NCBI GenBank assembly: GCA_023525715.1
Contig: CM042011.1
Coordinates: 63,500,354-63,564,353 of the forward strand
From: Cichorium intybus
Lineage: Eukaryota > Streptophyta > Magnoliopsida > Asterales > Asteraceae
Direction of reading: 5' to 3'
DNA length: 64,000 nucleotides
Shown: positions 1 to 15,229 of the stretch, piece after piece
Layout of the letters: every line of letters begins with the position of its first letter
How positions within the stretch are numbered: position 1 is the stretch's first letter
Notes under the pieces: model-generated
What the model saw: the letters and a program-made list of their open reading frames with translations, nothing else
What the model was told of the DNA's origin: nothing
Database searches by the model: none
Translations under genes and position numbers: made by a program

Positions 1-1672
<1,672 letters not shown>

Positions 1673-2151
1673 ATAATAAAAGTAAAGGGGTTTTAAACAT
1701 AAATGTATTTTTTATATATTTATTAAAAGAAAAATTAAATTAAATAAAACATAATATTGATAACATTAAGTATTTGTATTGCATCAGGTTGATCATATCA
1801 ATGATATCTTTTTAATAATATAATTTACGTTTATAAAATATGTATTTTTGATAAATTAAACTATTAAGTTGAATATGTAGGTAAGAAATGAAAATGCAAA
1901 ATATAGTAGTATAAAATATAAAATTGAGTTATTAAAGGAGTGAGACTTATTTAATCAGTTTTTTCAAAATTTTTAAAAATGGTTGTACCCATATAAGACT
2001 CATATAATAATTATGGTGGGACTCACTTAATTATTACGATAGGACCCACTTAATTATTTTTTTATAATTTAAAAAATGATGAGACTCATGTGAGACCCAC
2101 TAATTATTATTTTCATAATTTAAAAAATAGTGGGACATATGTGAGACTCAC

Positions 2152-2158
<7 letters not shown>
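1673..2158. other. AT-rich spacer with degenerate direct repeats
   Basis: No gene seen. Between about 1930 and 2158 a block containing TGAGACTCACTTAATTATT-like sequence recurs three to four times (near 2020, 2040, 2085 and 2130), each followed by TTTATAATTTAAAAAAT-like text, suggesting an old minisatellite or MITE remnant. Confidence 0.5.

Positions 2159-2242
<84 letters not shown>
2159..2242. repeat. (TA)n microsatellite 2
   Basis: About 42 TA units directly after CTTAATTT. Confidence 0.97.
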
Positions 2243-2244
<2 letters not shown>

Positions 2245-2697
2245 CACATCTAGTAGATGATGGGTAATGGACTTAAGTGAATGATCTATTTTCAACTTTA
2301 GATAAATCATCTTACTATTTGTAACTATTTGATGACACATTAATAACATAATTTGTAGTATAAATACCACTTAATGTAAATGATGAAGATTCACCGTTTG
2401 AATACATTATTCTAAGTGTTTAAATTCTTTCCAAGTCTTTCTTGTTCTTTCATACAGTTGTAGTTTAATTTTGTTAAACTTCTTTTAATTACGTCAAATT
2501 TCTAACACGTTATCAACCTGAAATCTCGAAGCAAGGTGATTAAACAAGTGGAAATCAAACCTATCTTAACCAAAGTATGTATGCTTAGTAAAATAATTAA
2601 TTAATTAATACCAATAAACAAATAATCATAATAAACAAAGCAAATAATAAAACTTCTTTATCTTGGACATTATTGATTACTAATGAATACTTATTTC
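2243..2697. other. AT-rich spacer, nothing recognised
   Basis: No open frame of interest, no RNA gene and no clear repeat boundary. Confidence 0.5.
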
Positions 2698-2872
2698 TTA
2701 TACTAACATTTGTTTATACTAACACTTATTTATGCATATTAACGTTTATTTATGTTACTAACTTTTATTTATCTATACTAACATTTACTTATGCAACTAA
2801 CTTTCATTTATGCATACTAATATTTACATTATGCATACTAACATTTATTTATGCATACTAATATTTATTTAG
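2698..2872. repeat. Degenerate ~20-bp minisatellite
   Basis: About nine imperfect copies of a unit like CATACTAACATTTATTTATG. The repeat gives an open frame with recurring ILTF-Y text, which is a repeat artefact rather than a gene. Confidence 0.75.
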
Positions 2873-2884
2873 GCGCTGGAAATC

Positions 2885-2888
<4 letters not shown>

Positions 2889-2920
<32 letters not shown>
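2889..2920. repeat. (CT)n microsatellite
   Basis: Sixteen CT units. Confidence 0.97.
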
Positions 2921-5220
<2,300 letters not shown>

Positions 5221-5581
5221 ATGGAACCAAAATCCCAAGTGTTGAATCTTCAAGGAAAATTTGAGGATATAGCCGATGCAAAAAAGATCGATTCGATGAA
5301 AATGGCCCGAGAATGATTAAGGGCGGCCCAAGATCGCCAAACGATTTATGGAAACTTAATAGATACCCAATGGAATTCGAAGGGGTGGACCATGTGTGTC
5401 TGTATATTTCTCATTGGAATAAAACTTAAAAAGATATGGGAAATCGAGGCTACATGAGTACTCTGTTCATTGGGTCATTTAGGGTCGTGAGAAAACAAGC
5501 TTATAAGCTTGAGTTACCTGTTCATTAGGACATTTAGAGTCGTGCAAAAAAGGGAAAACAAGCTTATAAGCTTGAGTTACC
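5221..5581 (+). pseudogene. Degenerate Ty3/Gypsy integrase C-terminal fragment
   Basis: Translation pieces line up in order with the C-terminal region of Gypsy integrases: a DRQ...Y block (family text like DRQKSYAD) near 5333, then EFEGVDHV near 5373 (family EF-VGD-V), then FRVVRKQAYKLELP near 5480-5520 (family text like F-I-ERVG--AY-L-LP). The blocks are in different frames and separated by stops, so this is a dead fragment. The AYKLELP block and its lead-in are tandemly duplicated (about 5458-5517 and 5518-5581, the second copy with small insertions). Confidence 0.6.
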
Positions 5582-6336
5582 TATAAGATTGACGTTATTC
5601 TTGATACTATTCATGTACGCTACCAACATAAGTGTCTTGATACCGAGCAGAACGGACTACCGCTTATTGAGCTTTCTATTTGACTCTCATTATGATAAAA
5701 CAAGTAGTATAGATACTATTATGGAAGACTTTGACCATTATAATGATAATCGATACAAGAGAAATACAAGCTATTAATTATCATGCCATTTTCCCCTTTC
5801 ATTAAAGTTGCATGTGGTTAATTCAATCATTCAATCTAGTTCTTTATCTCCTCACAAATCGTATGTTGTTACCGATGCATATTAAACTTTATCAACTTCT
5901 CAAATAAATTAAACATTAAGTTATTTAAATGAAGAACACAACTTTTGGATTTTTAAGAACAAATCCTCTAAATAGATGATATATTTTTGGGTATACATCA
6001 AGTATAAATAAAAAAGTTTAAAATAAAATCGTTAGATGTTATCCGAATAAATATCGATTATGATGTCAGGGCTTCTTCTACTCCGTAATCAAACAGAAGT
6101 TGATAAACACAGAAAAGGAAAAAAGGTATAACACCCCATTGTCGCAGTTTGCCCAAAGGGAAAAAGATAAAAGGGGTAATACGCCTTGTACTGAAATCAT
6201 ATTTTACTATGCCACCATGATGTAAATCTTTCGATTTCTGCTCAATAATTTGGTGCCTATTACAACCAGAACTCGATTTCTGTTGCATTCATGCGCCATC
6301 ATCACTCGATTCCTCGTTCCGGCTTAGATTCTCCAA
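5582..6336. other. Spacer and 5' flank of the YTH gene
   Basis: No other gene supported. The last about 50 bases before 6337 probably are 5' UTR of the YTH gene. No clear TATA box or named operator could be fixed. Confidence 0.5.
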
Positions 6337-9300
6337 ATGGCAGCAACCCAACATCAATCCAACACCGATCACATCATTGTTCCACCAAACGGTATGCTTC
6401 TCCTTATATCGGCATTAGCTCTTCATCGTATTGATTATCGGTCCTGGTCACATGATTGTTCAATTTCTTTTTGTTGATTAGTCGCGATCGTTGTGTGACG
6501 TCGATGTAGATGCCGTCTGTTTGTTAAGATTGATTTGATTTCTTACTCCATAGCAGTTCGGCATCTCGTATATCTGTTCTCTGTACACTGCCAAATCTTT
6601 AGTCTATGATACGCATACAGATACTCTACGAAATTAATTAGTTATCGCTTCTTCAGATGCAAACATAATCTCAAAAACAAAGTAATATAGAATCTGACAG
6701 CGGAAGGTAGATTTCGTAGGTAAAACTACAAGGACACTGTAGTGGCATTTTTTTATTTTCTCTACTAGGAAATACCTGGTGTCGATTTTCTTCACTGATT
6801 AACTGTTGTAACTTGTAACTATGCTTATTATGCATTGAACCGATTCAGTTTGAAATCTGTGCCATTGTAAATTCAAAATTCTAGTCAGCACACTAACCTT
6901 TTGTGAACACTTCTCTGTACTTCTTGGTATCTCAAGACTCTTCTGTTACTGAGTCCTTGGTAATGAATGCAGAAGAGAAACTGGTGCAACCTGACATTAT
7001 AAAGGAACAGGTATTTCCTTGTACATTATCATTTCATGTGTCCACTTACTTTTTTGGTCTAATAGAAAAGCAACCAACATTGGTTATCCTAAATAACCAT
7101 ATGAATCTCTTTCAGCCATAAATGAGTTTTCAGTTTCTTCTAATAATTCTCAGGATGCTGCAATCAGCTATTCAAGGGACAGTCCAAGTCACTCAGGAGC
7201 CTTGAATGTGGCTGGTGACCTCACTGTCTATCCACCCAATCTTTGTGCCCCTTTAGCACATCCAATGTACTACAAAGGTCTGTTTCTATATTTCTCCAGC
7301 TTTCACTTCTTGAAAAATGACATTCTTTTTGGTTATTTTATTCTTCAGGTTTCGAAAACGGCTCTGGTAAATGGGATGAATACTCTCCATTCATCAACAC
7401 AGAGACACTCGATGCTAATGGATCTCCTGTAAGTTTAGTGTGTTTAAGTATCTCACAACTATTACTTACTTATAAGTTATAACTCCTTCCAATTTACTTT
7501 CTTTTTCATTTCTAGGCCATGTATACAGACAATTCTCTTGTGTTCCATACGGGTTATGGCTACAATTCACAAATGCCATATGGACCATATTCTCCAGTCA
7601 CCACACCTCTCCCTTCTGTTAATGGTGATACACAGCTATATCCACCTCAGCAATATACATTCTCTGGATCACCATATTATCAGCATCCTGTCCCACCTAC
7701 CCTACCATTTACTCCAGTTTCACAGCAGGAAATGAACTCTTTGGTGAACAGTGAACATGGTGATGGAATGTTGTATGGGCCAAGACCTGGTTATTCATCA
7801 CCAATAGGCTCTGTTGGAAGAGGCGATCTTTCTGGGAATCCTACTGGTAGAGTTGGTTTTCAGGATTTGCAGCAAAATATGGATGCATTTAGAACCAGAG
7901 GGCTTTGGTCTGATTGGTCAGGACAATCAGACAGACAGAGGTCATTTATGCCTTTATCACCATCAGTATCTCCTCATACGGTTGGAACTTTTGGCTCCTT
8001 TCAACAAAGCTTTGGATCGGTTAGTCTTTTTAACTTCTCTTATATATATACAATTGTTGAAGATGTTAGACAACATTAGTTATGTATGTTGCATTATGTA
8101 GACATCTCAACAACCACCATCATTCTACGGGTTCGGATCCGGTGCAACTTCTTACGATACAACCTACTTAAACAACGGCCTCACTCCAAACCACGCTTTC
8201 GCCAACTCACCAATCTCCACCACCGGAACAACAACAGACGCGCGAGGCTGGCCCACTCTCGACATCACCAGACGACGTGGCGGCGCCAGGGGACCCACTC
8301 CCATTTGCAGTTGTAGTTCCACTCTCGACATTCTCAGCGAACAAAACCGCGGTCCACGCGCCTCACGTCCCAAAACACTCTTACCAACCGAAACCGACCC
8401 TCCGTCCGCCACCATCACTACCAACAACAAACCCATCGATACGTCCCAAAACCTCCCGGATTCCGTCTCCGAATACAACGAGTCCAAGTTTTTCATCATC
8501 AAATCCTACAGCGAAGATAACGTCCATAAATCCATTAAATACAGCATTTGGGCCAGCACTTCTAATGGAAACAGAAAATTAGACGCTGCATACCGTGAAG
8601 CAAAAGAGAAGCAATCTTCTGTTCACATATTTCTCTTTTTCTCGGTTAGTTTTACTTTTTACTATCGTTTTAATGAACGTATAATAGCAATGTACTTATT
8701 TTTTTTTTTAATATATATACACAGGTGAATGCTAGTGGACAGTTTTGTGGTGTGGCTGAAATGGTGGGGGCGGTTGATTTTGATAAAAGTGTGGATTACT
8801 GGCAGCAAGATAAATGGAGCGGTCAGTTTCCGGTTAAGTGGCATATTATAAAAGATGTTCCCAATAGTCAGTTTCGTCATATAGTGCTGGAAAATAATGA
8901 CAACAAGCCTGTCACCAATAGTCGAGATACACAAGAGGTAATTACTTAGTACTTACAATTCTTATTCATAATAGCAATGTACTTATTTTGTTTATTATTT
9001 TGATGTTTTTTATGATGAGTTGCAGGTGAAATTTGAGCAAGGATTAGAAATGTTGAAGATTTTCAACAAGTACGAAACTGATATGTCGATTTTAGATGAC
9101 TTTGACTTTTATGAAGAACGACAGAAAGCCATGCAAGAACGTAAAGCGAGACAACAACAACAGCAACAGGGGAATGTGAATGTGAATGTGAATGTGACGG
9201 TTGGAAATGAAAATAAAAATGTTAATGATTTTATAAGGCAAATGTCCAAGAGTTTTTCTGAGGTTGTTCGTTTGGAAGACAATAGTGGGAAAGGAACTAC

Positions 9301-9382
9301 TTTGACCGATGCTTCTAAGTCAACGCGTGTAAAACTCGAAAAAACAGCCGCCATGACGCCGCCAAGTGCCGACACGGATTAG
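6337..9382 (+). CDS. YTH-domain m6A RNA reader, ECT family (ECT2/3/4-like)
   Basis: Eight exons with matching phases: 6337-6391, 6937-7010, 7154-7277, 7349-7428, 7516-8019, 8102-8644, 8725-8937, 9026-9382 (1950 nt, 649 aa). The long N-terminal half is Tyr/Pro/Gln/Ser-rich and disordered, usual for plant YTHDF-type proteins. The YTH domain runs from about residue 407 (SKFFIIKSYSEDNVHKSIKY) to about 545 (VKFEQGLEMLKIF). Its three cage tryptophans are W429 (SIWAS), W486 and W491 (DYWQQDKW), so binding of N6-methyladenosine in mRNA is expected. Just before it lies SEQNRGPRASRPK, typical of plant ECTs. The C-terminus has a Q6 run and an NVNVNVNV stretch. Such proteins act in the cytoplasm on transcript stability and organ growth. 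The ATG at 6337 gives MAATQHQ and a phase-correct first exon; I cannot assign the exact ECT number. Confidence 0.93.
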
Positions 9383-10916
9383 ATATACTCTGGAGGTGTT
9401 TTCGTGCAAGGTTTCTGATTTCGTTTCTCCTTTTAAGGATGATAGTTTTATGATGGTATTGAAGATAAATTGGGATGAATAATGATAATAATAATATAAT
9501 TCGTTGGTTTCTTTTGGTTTATTTGTTGATTTGGCAAGTTAGTTGCTTCTATAATTAGGTGGAACGGTTAGAAGTTATATAAATATATTTAAGTGATGAC
9601 GATTGCCTAAGCAGTTTTATATAATAAGTTTGATTATTCTTATATCAAAGATAGTGATTCTGTGTAATATGTTTATCTGATGTTTTTTTTTATAAAGCCG
9701 TTATTGTTTTATTTTGTTTTCATTGTAATTGTTACCTTCGTTTGGAGACCTATAACTTTAACAATAGGAAATATTTTTGTAATTAGTCCTAGTCCGTAGT
9801 TTATTTTTGAAAATCTAAAATAGGTATAAAAAGAATGTTGGGCTTTACTTGATTCATAACTTGATGAAAATGTTTAAACATTGATCAAATGATAACAACA
9901 ATATCATGATCGCATACAAATGAGTTAAGGGGTAGGTAAGATAGCCATTGCTTGCCTCCTTCATACGTGTTTGAACAATTACAATCTTTTCCTTCAAATT
10001 TTAGTAATTGTCGCCACTTCTAACGTATTTTCGAATGCCGTATTCGGTATCATGTGTAACAATTTTTTTGACGCATGCCCATCATGGCATCATCATTGCC
10101 ACAACTTCCATCTTCCTTGCATGCTCCTTGATCGAGTAACATATTGATCAATACATCATAACTAGCCTAACTTCCATTGTGTACAACTTTCCATTCAATT
10201 TTAAAGATACTTTTTTTTATGTACAATACTATTGTAGTTGTCTTTCATCGTTCTATTCCCTACTGAAATTGCACCAAAGATGTACAAAATTACACCAAAA
10301 AGATATATGATATTAACTGTGCTAATCTATAACTCCAATATCACCCCCAAGTACTCAATCTAACATTCCCCGCTCTCAGCTACCAATACTATGTTGTTGG
10401 CAGAAAACATACATCATGACACATTTATCTGAATCACACAGTCACCAAATTTGATTACATGACAGACTCACCAACTAGCAATTAACTACCAATTTTTATG
10501 GATAATCACTAACATGAACTAAATGGGAGGTATCATATCAACACACACCCACACACGCATGCACACATACACATATCGGATCCGGTAGAAACTCAAAAAA
10601 ATGATAAAAACTGCAATGACAATTCTCAACCACTTATTTTGTTAAGGGCATAAAAAGTAAAACGTCGTCATTGGATCATGATCACGTGTGACGCATGTTT
10701 GTGAAATGTAATACATATTCGAGAATACGATCACATGCGAGTGACGTCCATTTAATGTAATTTAAGTGTTTTTTTTACATTTTACTTTTTTTTAAAATTT
10801 TTATAGATTGTTTTATTTTTTAACTAATTAAATTATTATTTATTTTTAATAAGATTATACTCGTTTTTTAGTTTTAGGAATATTTTTGAATCCATTTTTA
10901 GTATTTCTTATGTTTT
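9383..10916. other. 3' flank of YTH gene and spacer
   Basis: No further gene. The first roughly 300 bases likely hold the 3' UTR. The stretch 10550-10570 has a short ACAC-rich run. At 10683-10690 a CACGTG-type G-box (ATCACGTGTGACG) and at 10752 a TGACGT core occur, about 1 kb upstream of the START gene; their use is unknown. Confidence 0.5.
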
Positions 10917-11280
10917 CAGATCATAACATTTTAAATCATATCACTTGGATCATAACATTTTGTCTCATAACATTTATTTGTTTTAAAAATTTAATGTTTT
11001 TAATACATTTTGGATCATACGGTTATTGATAATATCATTTTAGATCATAACATTTTGTATCATATCATTTTGGATAATATCATTTTAGATCATAATGTAT
11101 TCAACCAAATCAACTTTTGGATCATAATATTTTTTGAATAATAAAATATACGTTTAAGTATAAAAACATGTTGAATCATACTATTTTTTGGATCATAGCA
11201 AATTAAACATCATAAACATATTGAATCATAATATTATTTAATCATAATAGTTTGGATCGTATCATTGTTAATCATATCGT
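10917..11280. repeat. Dispersed GGATCATA(A)CATTTT repeat field
   Basis: At least a dozen degenerate copies of a 15-20 base motif around GGATCATAACATTTT are spread over about 360 bases in the same orientation, with variants TTGAATCATA and TTTAGATCATAA. It looks like an eroded minisatellite in the distal upstream region of the START-domain gene. Confidence 0.65.
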
Positions 11281-11798
11281 CTTCAAAAATATTTATTTAA
11301 AAACGTATAATCTTGTAAAATAAATATGATATATAAACATGGCCATTTTTGAAATTCATTTTCTAAAAGTTCATAATATAAAATATATAAAAAACATCTA
11401 AAATAATTTTTGATTTAGAAAATAAAAATTGTCTTCACTTACTTTTTATAAAAACTTTACTTCCTTTAAGAAAAAAAGATCCCCTAATAATAATAATTTT
11501 AAATGTCTGACCATTCATTTTCTCTAAAACCAAAATTTCCTCTCTTTTTTGAATTACACACACATGGCCAGAAGTTCTTGATAATACCAACGACCAGTTT
11601 TTTATTTATGTGATTTATAAATATTTCGTGACCAGAAGTTCCTGATAATACCAAAGGTCAGTTTTTATTTAAGTGACTATATCTAATACTTTGTGACGAG
11701 AAATCATGATGATACCAAAGGGAAGTCTTATTTATATATGATTCAGCTATGCGTGTATACATAACACACCATTGATGAGCAAGTCCAAGTAGAGTGCA
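11281..11798. other. Upstream region of the START-domain gene
   Basis: Within 11565-11715 the phrase GACCAGAAGTTC-TGATAATACCAA recurs three times in decaying form (near 11568, 11630 and 11697), a tandem repeat of about 65 bases next to the presumed promoter. No coding sequence. Confidence 0.5.
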
Positions 11799-14016
11799 AT
11801 GGAGAATATGTGGAACAGAGAATTGTTATTGCCGCAAAGGTCATCATCGACGGAAGATCGGTTCTGGAGTGAAATTGGGAGTGGATGGATCACCTACACG
11901 CTTGCCGTTGTAACCCTCGTATTTGTGTGGCAGTTCTCGAGGTTTCAAATCATCCCTAAATTCTTAGTATTGAAGAACACTTGTTTTGGATCCGCCGGAC
12001 AATCGAACGATCCCGCCATTTCTTTTCCACCGCCGTCGCAAACACATAGGTTGGTAGTTCGGTGTTCTTTGTTACATATTATGTGTTTTGATTGGATTCA
12101 AGTAGTTTTATACTTGTTTATTATTCAATCATATGTTTTGATTTTACCGTATTGTTTTCTTAATCTACAGCACGAACTCTGTTTCTCCCCCCTTTCTCTC
12201 GTGCTATAGAAAATATGACAATTGCAGACTAAATTAGGTTAACCTGATCAATGAATGTGTAGCGCTCTAATCTAAATTTAGGTTAGAATGTTACACATCA
12301 ATTAAAATCAACAATCAGATTGACATGAACCTGTTTGGACTTGGTTTTGATCTAGTTTAGCATCAGTCCGGTTCTCGAATGAATTCTGGACTCCAACCAT
12401 GGGACTTTATGCCGCCAAGCTGTCTCTTCTAACTGTTGTTTATCCAATATACATAAACATCAAGACACACATATACAGCTTCACAACTAGTCTTAGATGA
12501 ACCAGTCTATCTTAACGAAAATTAAGAGCTATGATTTCCCTTCAAACTGATGCTGGATTTCTGTTTTTTTCTGCAGAATATCAGATATCATTACTGATTT
12601 GGATCTTAAACATCTGATAGAAAATCTGGATGAGACCATAAACGAGAATGAGAAGTGGGAAAATGTTGTTGATAAAAGAAATAATTCACTCTCCTACCAT
12701 GTCAAGTGTTGCAAACCAAAGGTTATCCTTCATATACTCACCTAACATATGACTAATCCAATAGTTCCATTTTTACTTATTTTGAAGTTCTATATTACTT
12801 GCAGGATGGTGGTCCATTGAAGTACTTAAGCACTACAGTATTCAACTCTTGTTCTTCAGACACACTTAGAGACTTCTACATGGATAATTTTTATAGAAAA
12901 GAATGGGACAAGACCATAATTGACCATGAACAGTTGCAGATGGATGAAAGTAATGGAACTGAAATCGGGCGCACAATAAAAAAATTTCCTTTTTTGACCC
13001 CAAGAGAGTACATTCTTGCTTGGAGACTATGGGAAGGAAGTGATAAAACCTATTACTGTTACAGTAAGGTATTATATTCTATATTTTTTATTATATTGTC
13101 ATGCATTTTGCTGATTTATAATAGGATAAAGTGTATTATTAGGAATGTGAGCATCCTTTAGCTCCAAGACAAAAGAAGTATGTACGCGTTAGCCTTTTGA
13201 GATCCGGTTGGAGAATAAAGGAAGGCAAGTTTCTAGGCTACTTTTTATATCACTTTTCTGGATCTTATTTAGCATTCTACTTTGTTTCTTCAGTGTAAAT
13301 TGGGACCTGCTAAATTGGTTAAGGATAACTTTAGGTACCTTTATTATAACAAATTAAACATTTAGCGTTCTTGAAATTATTTTTTCTTGCTTTGAGACAA
13401 GGCTTAGTCTAATTTTTTTTTTTTTTTTCTTTTTACTTTTTTATTGTGTTGAAGTTGGCGGTAGAAATTCATGTGAGATCAAAATGGTTCACCAAGAAGA
13501 TGCTGGTTTGAATGTTGACATGGCAAAAATGGTGTTTGCTAAAGGCATATGGAGTTATGTATGTAAAATGGATAATGCTCTTCGCAAATATTCTTCCATC
13601 AAACGTCTTCAACTTACTTCCGTTGTCAGTGCAATCACTCTTATCCAAAAGGTCAAGCCTTTTACACCAACCCTTGTCTACTGTTTATCTGTCTGCTGTC
13701 TGCTGTCTGCTGTCTGCTGTCTGCTGTCTGCTGTCTGCTGTCTGCTGAATGTTGAATGTTTTGTTTGATGTAGGTACCAATTGAGTTGGAGGCATCTACG
13801 AGTAGGATTGCAGAGATAGCTCTTCCGGAAGTTTCTGATAAAGGAAGTGAGAGAAAGCTGTCAAGAAAGCCTTCAAAGAAATTGATAGCGAATGGGTTGA
13901 TTCTTGTTGGTGGTGCGATTTGTTTGGCTCGTGGACACACAAACTTTAGTGGAAAGGTTGCCATGGCATTTGTATTGAGTAAGCTCGCAAAGCGTCGCGA
14001 AAAGAATATGTTGTAA
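11799..14016 (+). CDS. Membrane-anchored START-domain lipid-transfer-like protein
   Basis: Six exons: 11799-12049, 12577-12721, 12805-13068, 13143-13224, 13455-13651, 13774-14016 (1182 nt, 393 aa). Intron 4 uses a GC donor (GAAG|GCAAGT); all others are GT-AG. An N-terminal membrane segment lies at about residues 30-46 (WITYTLAVVTLVFVWQF). The START/polyketide-cyclase-like domain spans about 85-300, with strongly plant-typical stretches ECEHPLAPRQKKYVRV, RNSCEIKMVHQEDAGLN and FAKGIWSYVCKMDNALRKY. A second hydrophobic segment (LIANGLILVGGAICLA, about 350-366) sits near a basic C-terminus ending KRREKNML. Family members are predicted to bind a lipid or sterol in the START cavity; the ligand is not known. 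The protein probably sits on an intracellular membrane. Length and exon pattern look complete. Confidence 0.92.
13690..13746. repeat. (TGTCTGC)n heptamer array in intron 5 of the START gene
   Basis: About eight perfect tandem copies of a 7-base unit. Because seven is not a multiple of three, the array reads open in several frames (SAVCCLL-type text) on both strands; these are not genes. It ends 27 bases before the exon-6 acceptor. Confidence 0.93.
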
Positions 14017-15229
14017 TGTTTTGAGGAGAGAATTGATGTGAAAATACAACTGGGTAGAGAAATATAGTGAACTATGTAAATTGTATTCTTAACCGCTATT
14101 AATGCTGAAAGGAGTTTAAATATTTATATAGCATGTTGATGTGAAAATACAACTGCATGTTTGAATTTGAGTTGGTTAAAAAGTCGAAATCAAAGTCATG
14201 TTTGTGGATTTGATGGTAGAAACTAGAAACAAGGTTGTTTGATAGATATGTATAAGGTTGTAAAACATGTTTGAATTTATAGTACAAGTACAAAAAATGA
14301 TTGGTTTGAGTAAAAAATTGAAAGTTTTTGATAATTGTATGTGTATATGTTAAGATAAAGATAAATCAATGATTGGATGAGGTTGCATGTCAAAGAAATT
14401 TATCAAATCTGTTGATAGATTCAGTATAAGTTTAATATGTCCGGATAAGATACCGGGACAAAATGGAATGGATAAGATTCCGGGACAATTTGTTTGTGGC
14501 CAAAGTGGTCCCTTTGAGGCTGAAATGTTATCATTGGGGATAATGTTAGAAAGGTATTGATAGAAGATGCCATCAATATGTAAATCATGTTTTTTTTTTC
14601 TTTTTTTCAAAGAGCATAGAGTCAAAATGTATTTTTATTATCAATCCTCGATGGATATCAAACACTGTCAAAATTAGAGGGGTGTTTGAGATACTTGTTT
14701 AAACATTCAAACCATCATCTTCTTGGTGAACCGTTTTTCGCACATGAATTCCAACCAGAGTACCACCTCCTCAATATAGTAAACAAGTAAATAATATAAT
14801 AATAACTAATAAAAAGACTTGGTCTAAAGTTATGTGTTATGTTAACCAATTTTAGCATGTGCACTAGTTGGAAAAAGCTTGTCCGTCAAAATAGTTGTCA
14901 ACCATATATCAATGACTCTATACTTGGATGCTTTTATTTAGGTTACAAGTACCAAGTCTCTCTTATGCGCTATTTTTGGCAAAAGACATGCAAACTTTTC
15001 TCTTTCGACAACTGATCCCCCAACCCCGTTCAATCTCCTCTCCCAAATTCATGGAAGAAGCCAATAAACAAAAACAAGAAAAAGGAAAAGAAAAGAAGAG
15101 AAGAGAAGGAGTTGTTAATCACATAATCAGACGATTGAGAATACAACTAAAAGCAACACCATCATATGACATTGTTAGCAACTGTGTGTAACTGTTGTGG
15201 CCCAAGTAGGAGGAGGTGGTAATAATCTC
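14017..15229. other. Spacer between START and receptor-kinase genes
   Basis: Probable 3' UTR of the START gene, then AT-rich spacer. At 14442-14490 the block GGATAAGAT(A/T)CCGGGACAA is tandemly duplicated. An open frame at 14928-15191 is followed by an in-frame stop just before the kinase frame and resembles no protein I know; it is probably promoter/5' UTR. Confidence 0.5.

Noticed and set aside
8164..8502. Minus-strand frame of 112 codons inside the YTH gene
   Set aside because: Antisense shadow of exon 6, which has convincing YTH-family protein text on the plus strand.
13484..13964. Frames with CCLLSAVCCLLSAVCC or DSRQQTADSRQQT text
   Set aside because: Products of the TGTCTGC heptamer array in an intron.
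14928..15191. Frame of 87 codons just upstream of the receptor kinase
   Set aside because: Lys/Glu-rich text with no family resemblance; it ends before the kinase frame and cannot be spliced to it convincingly.
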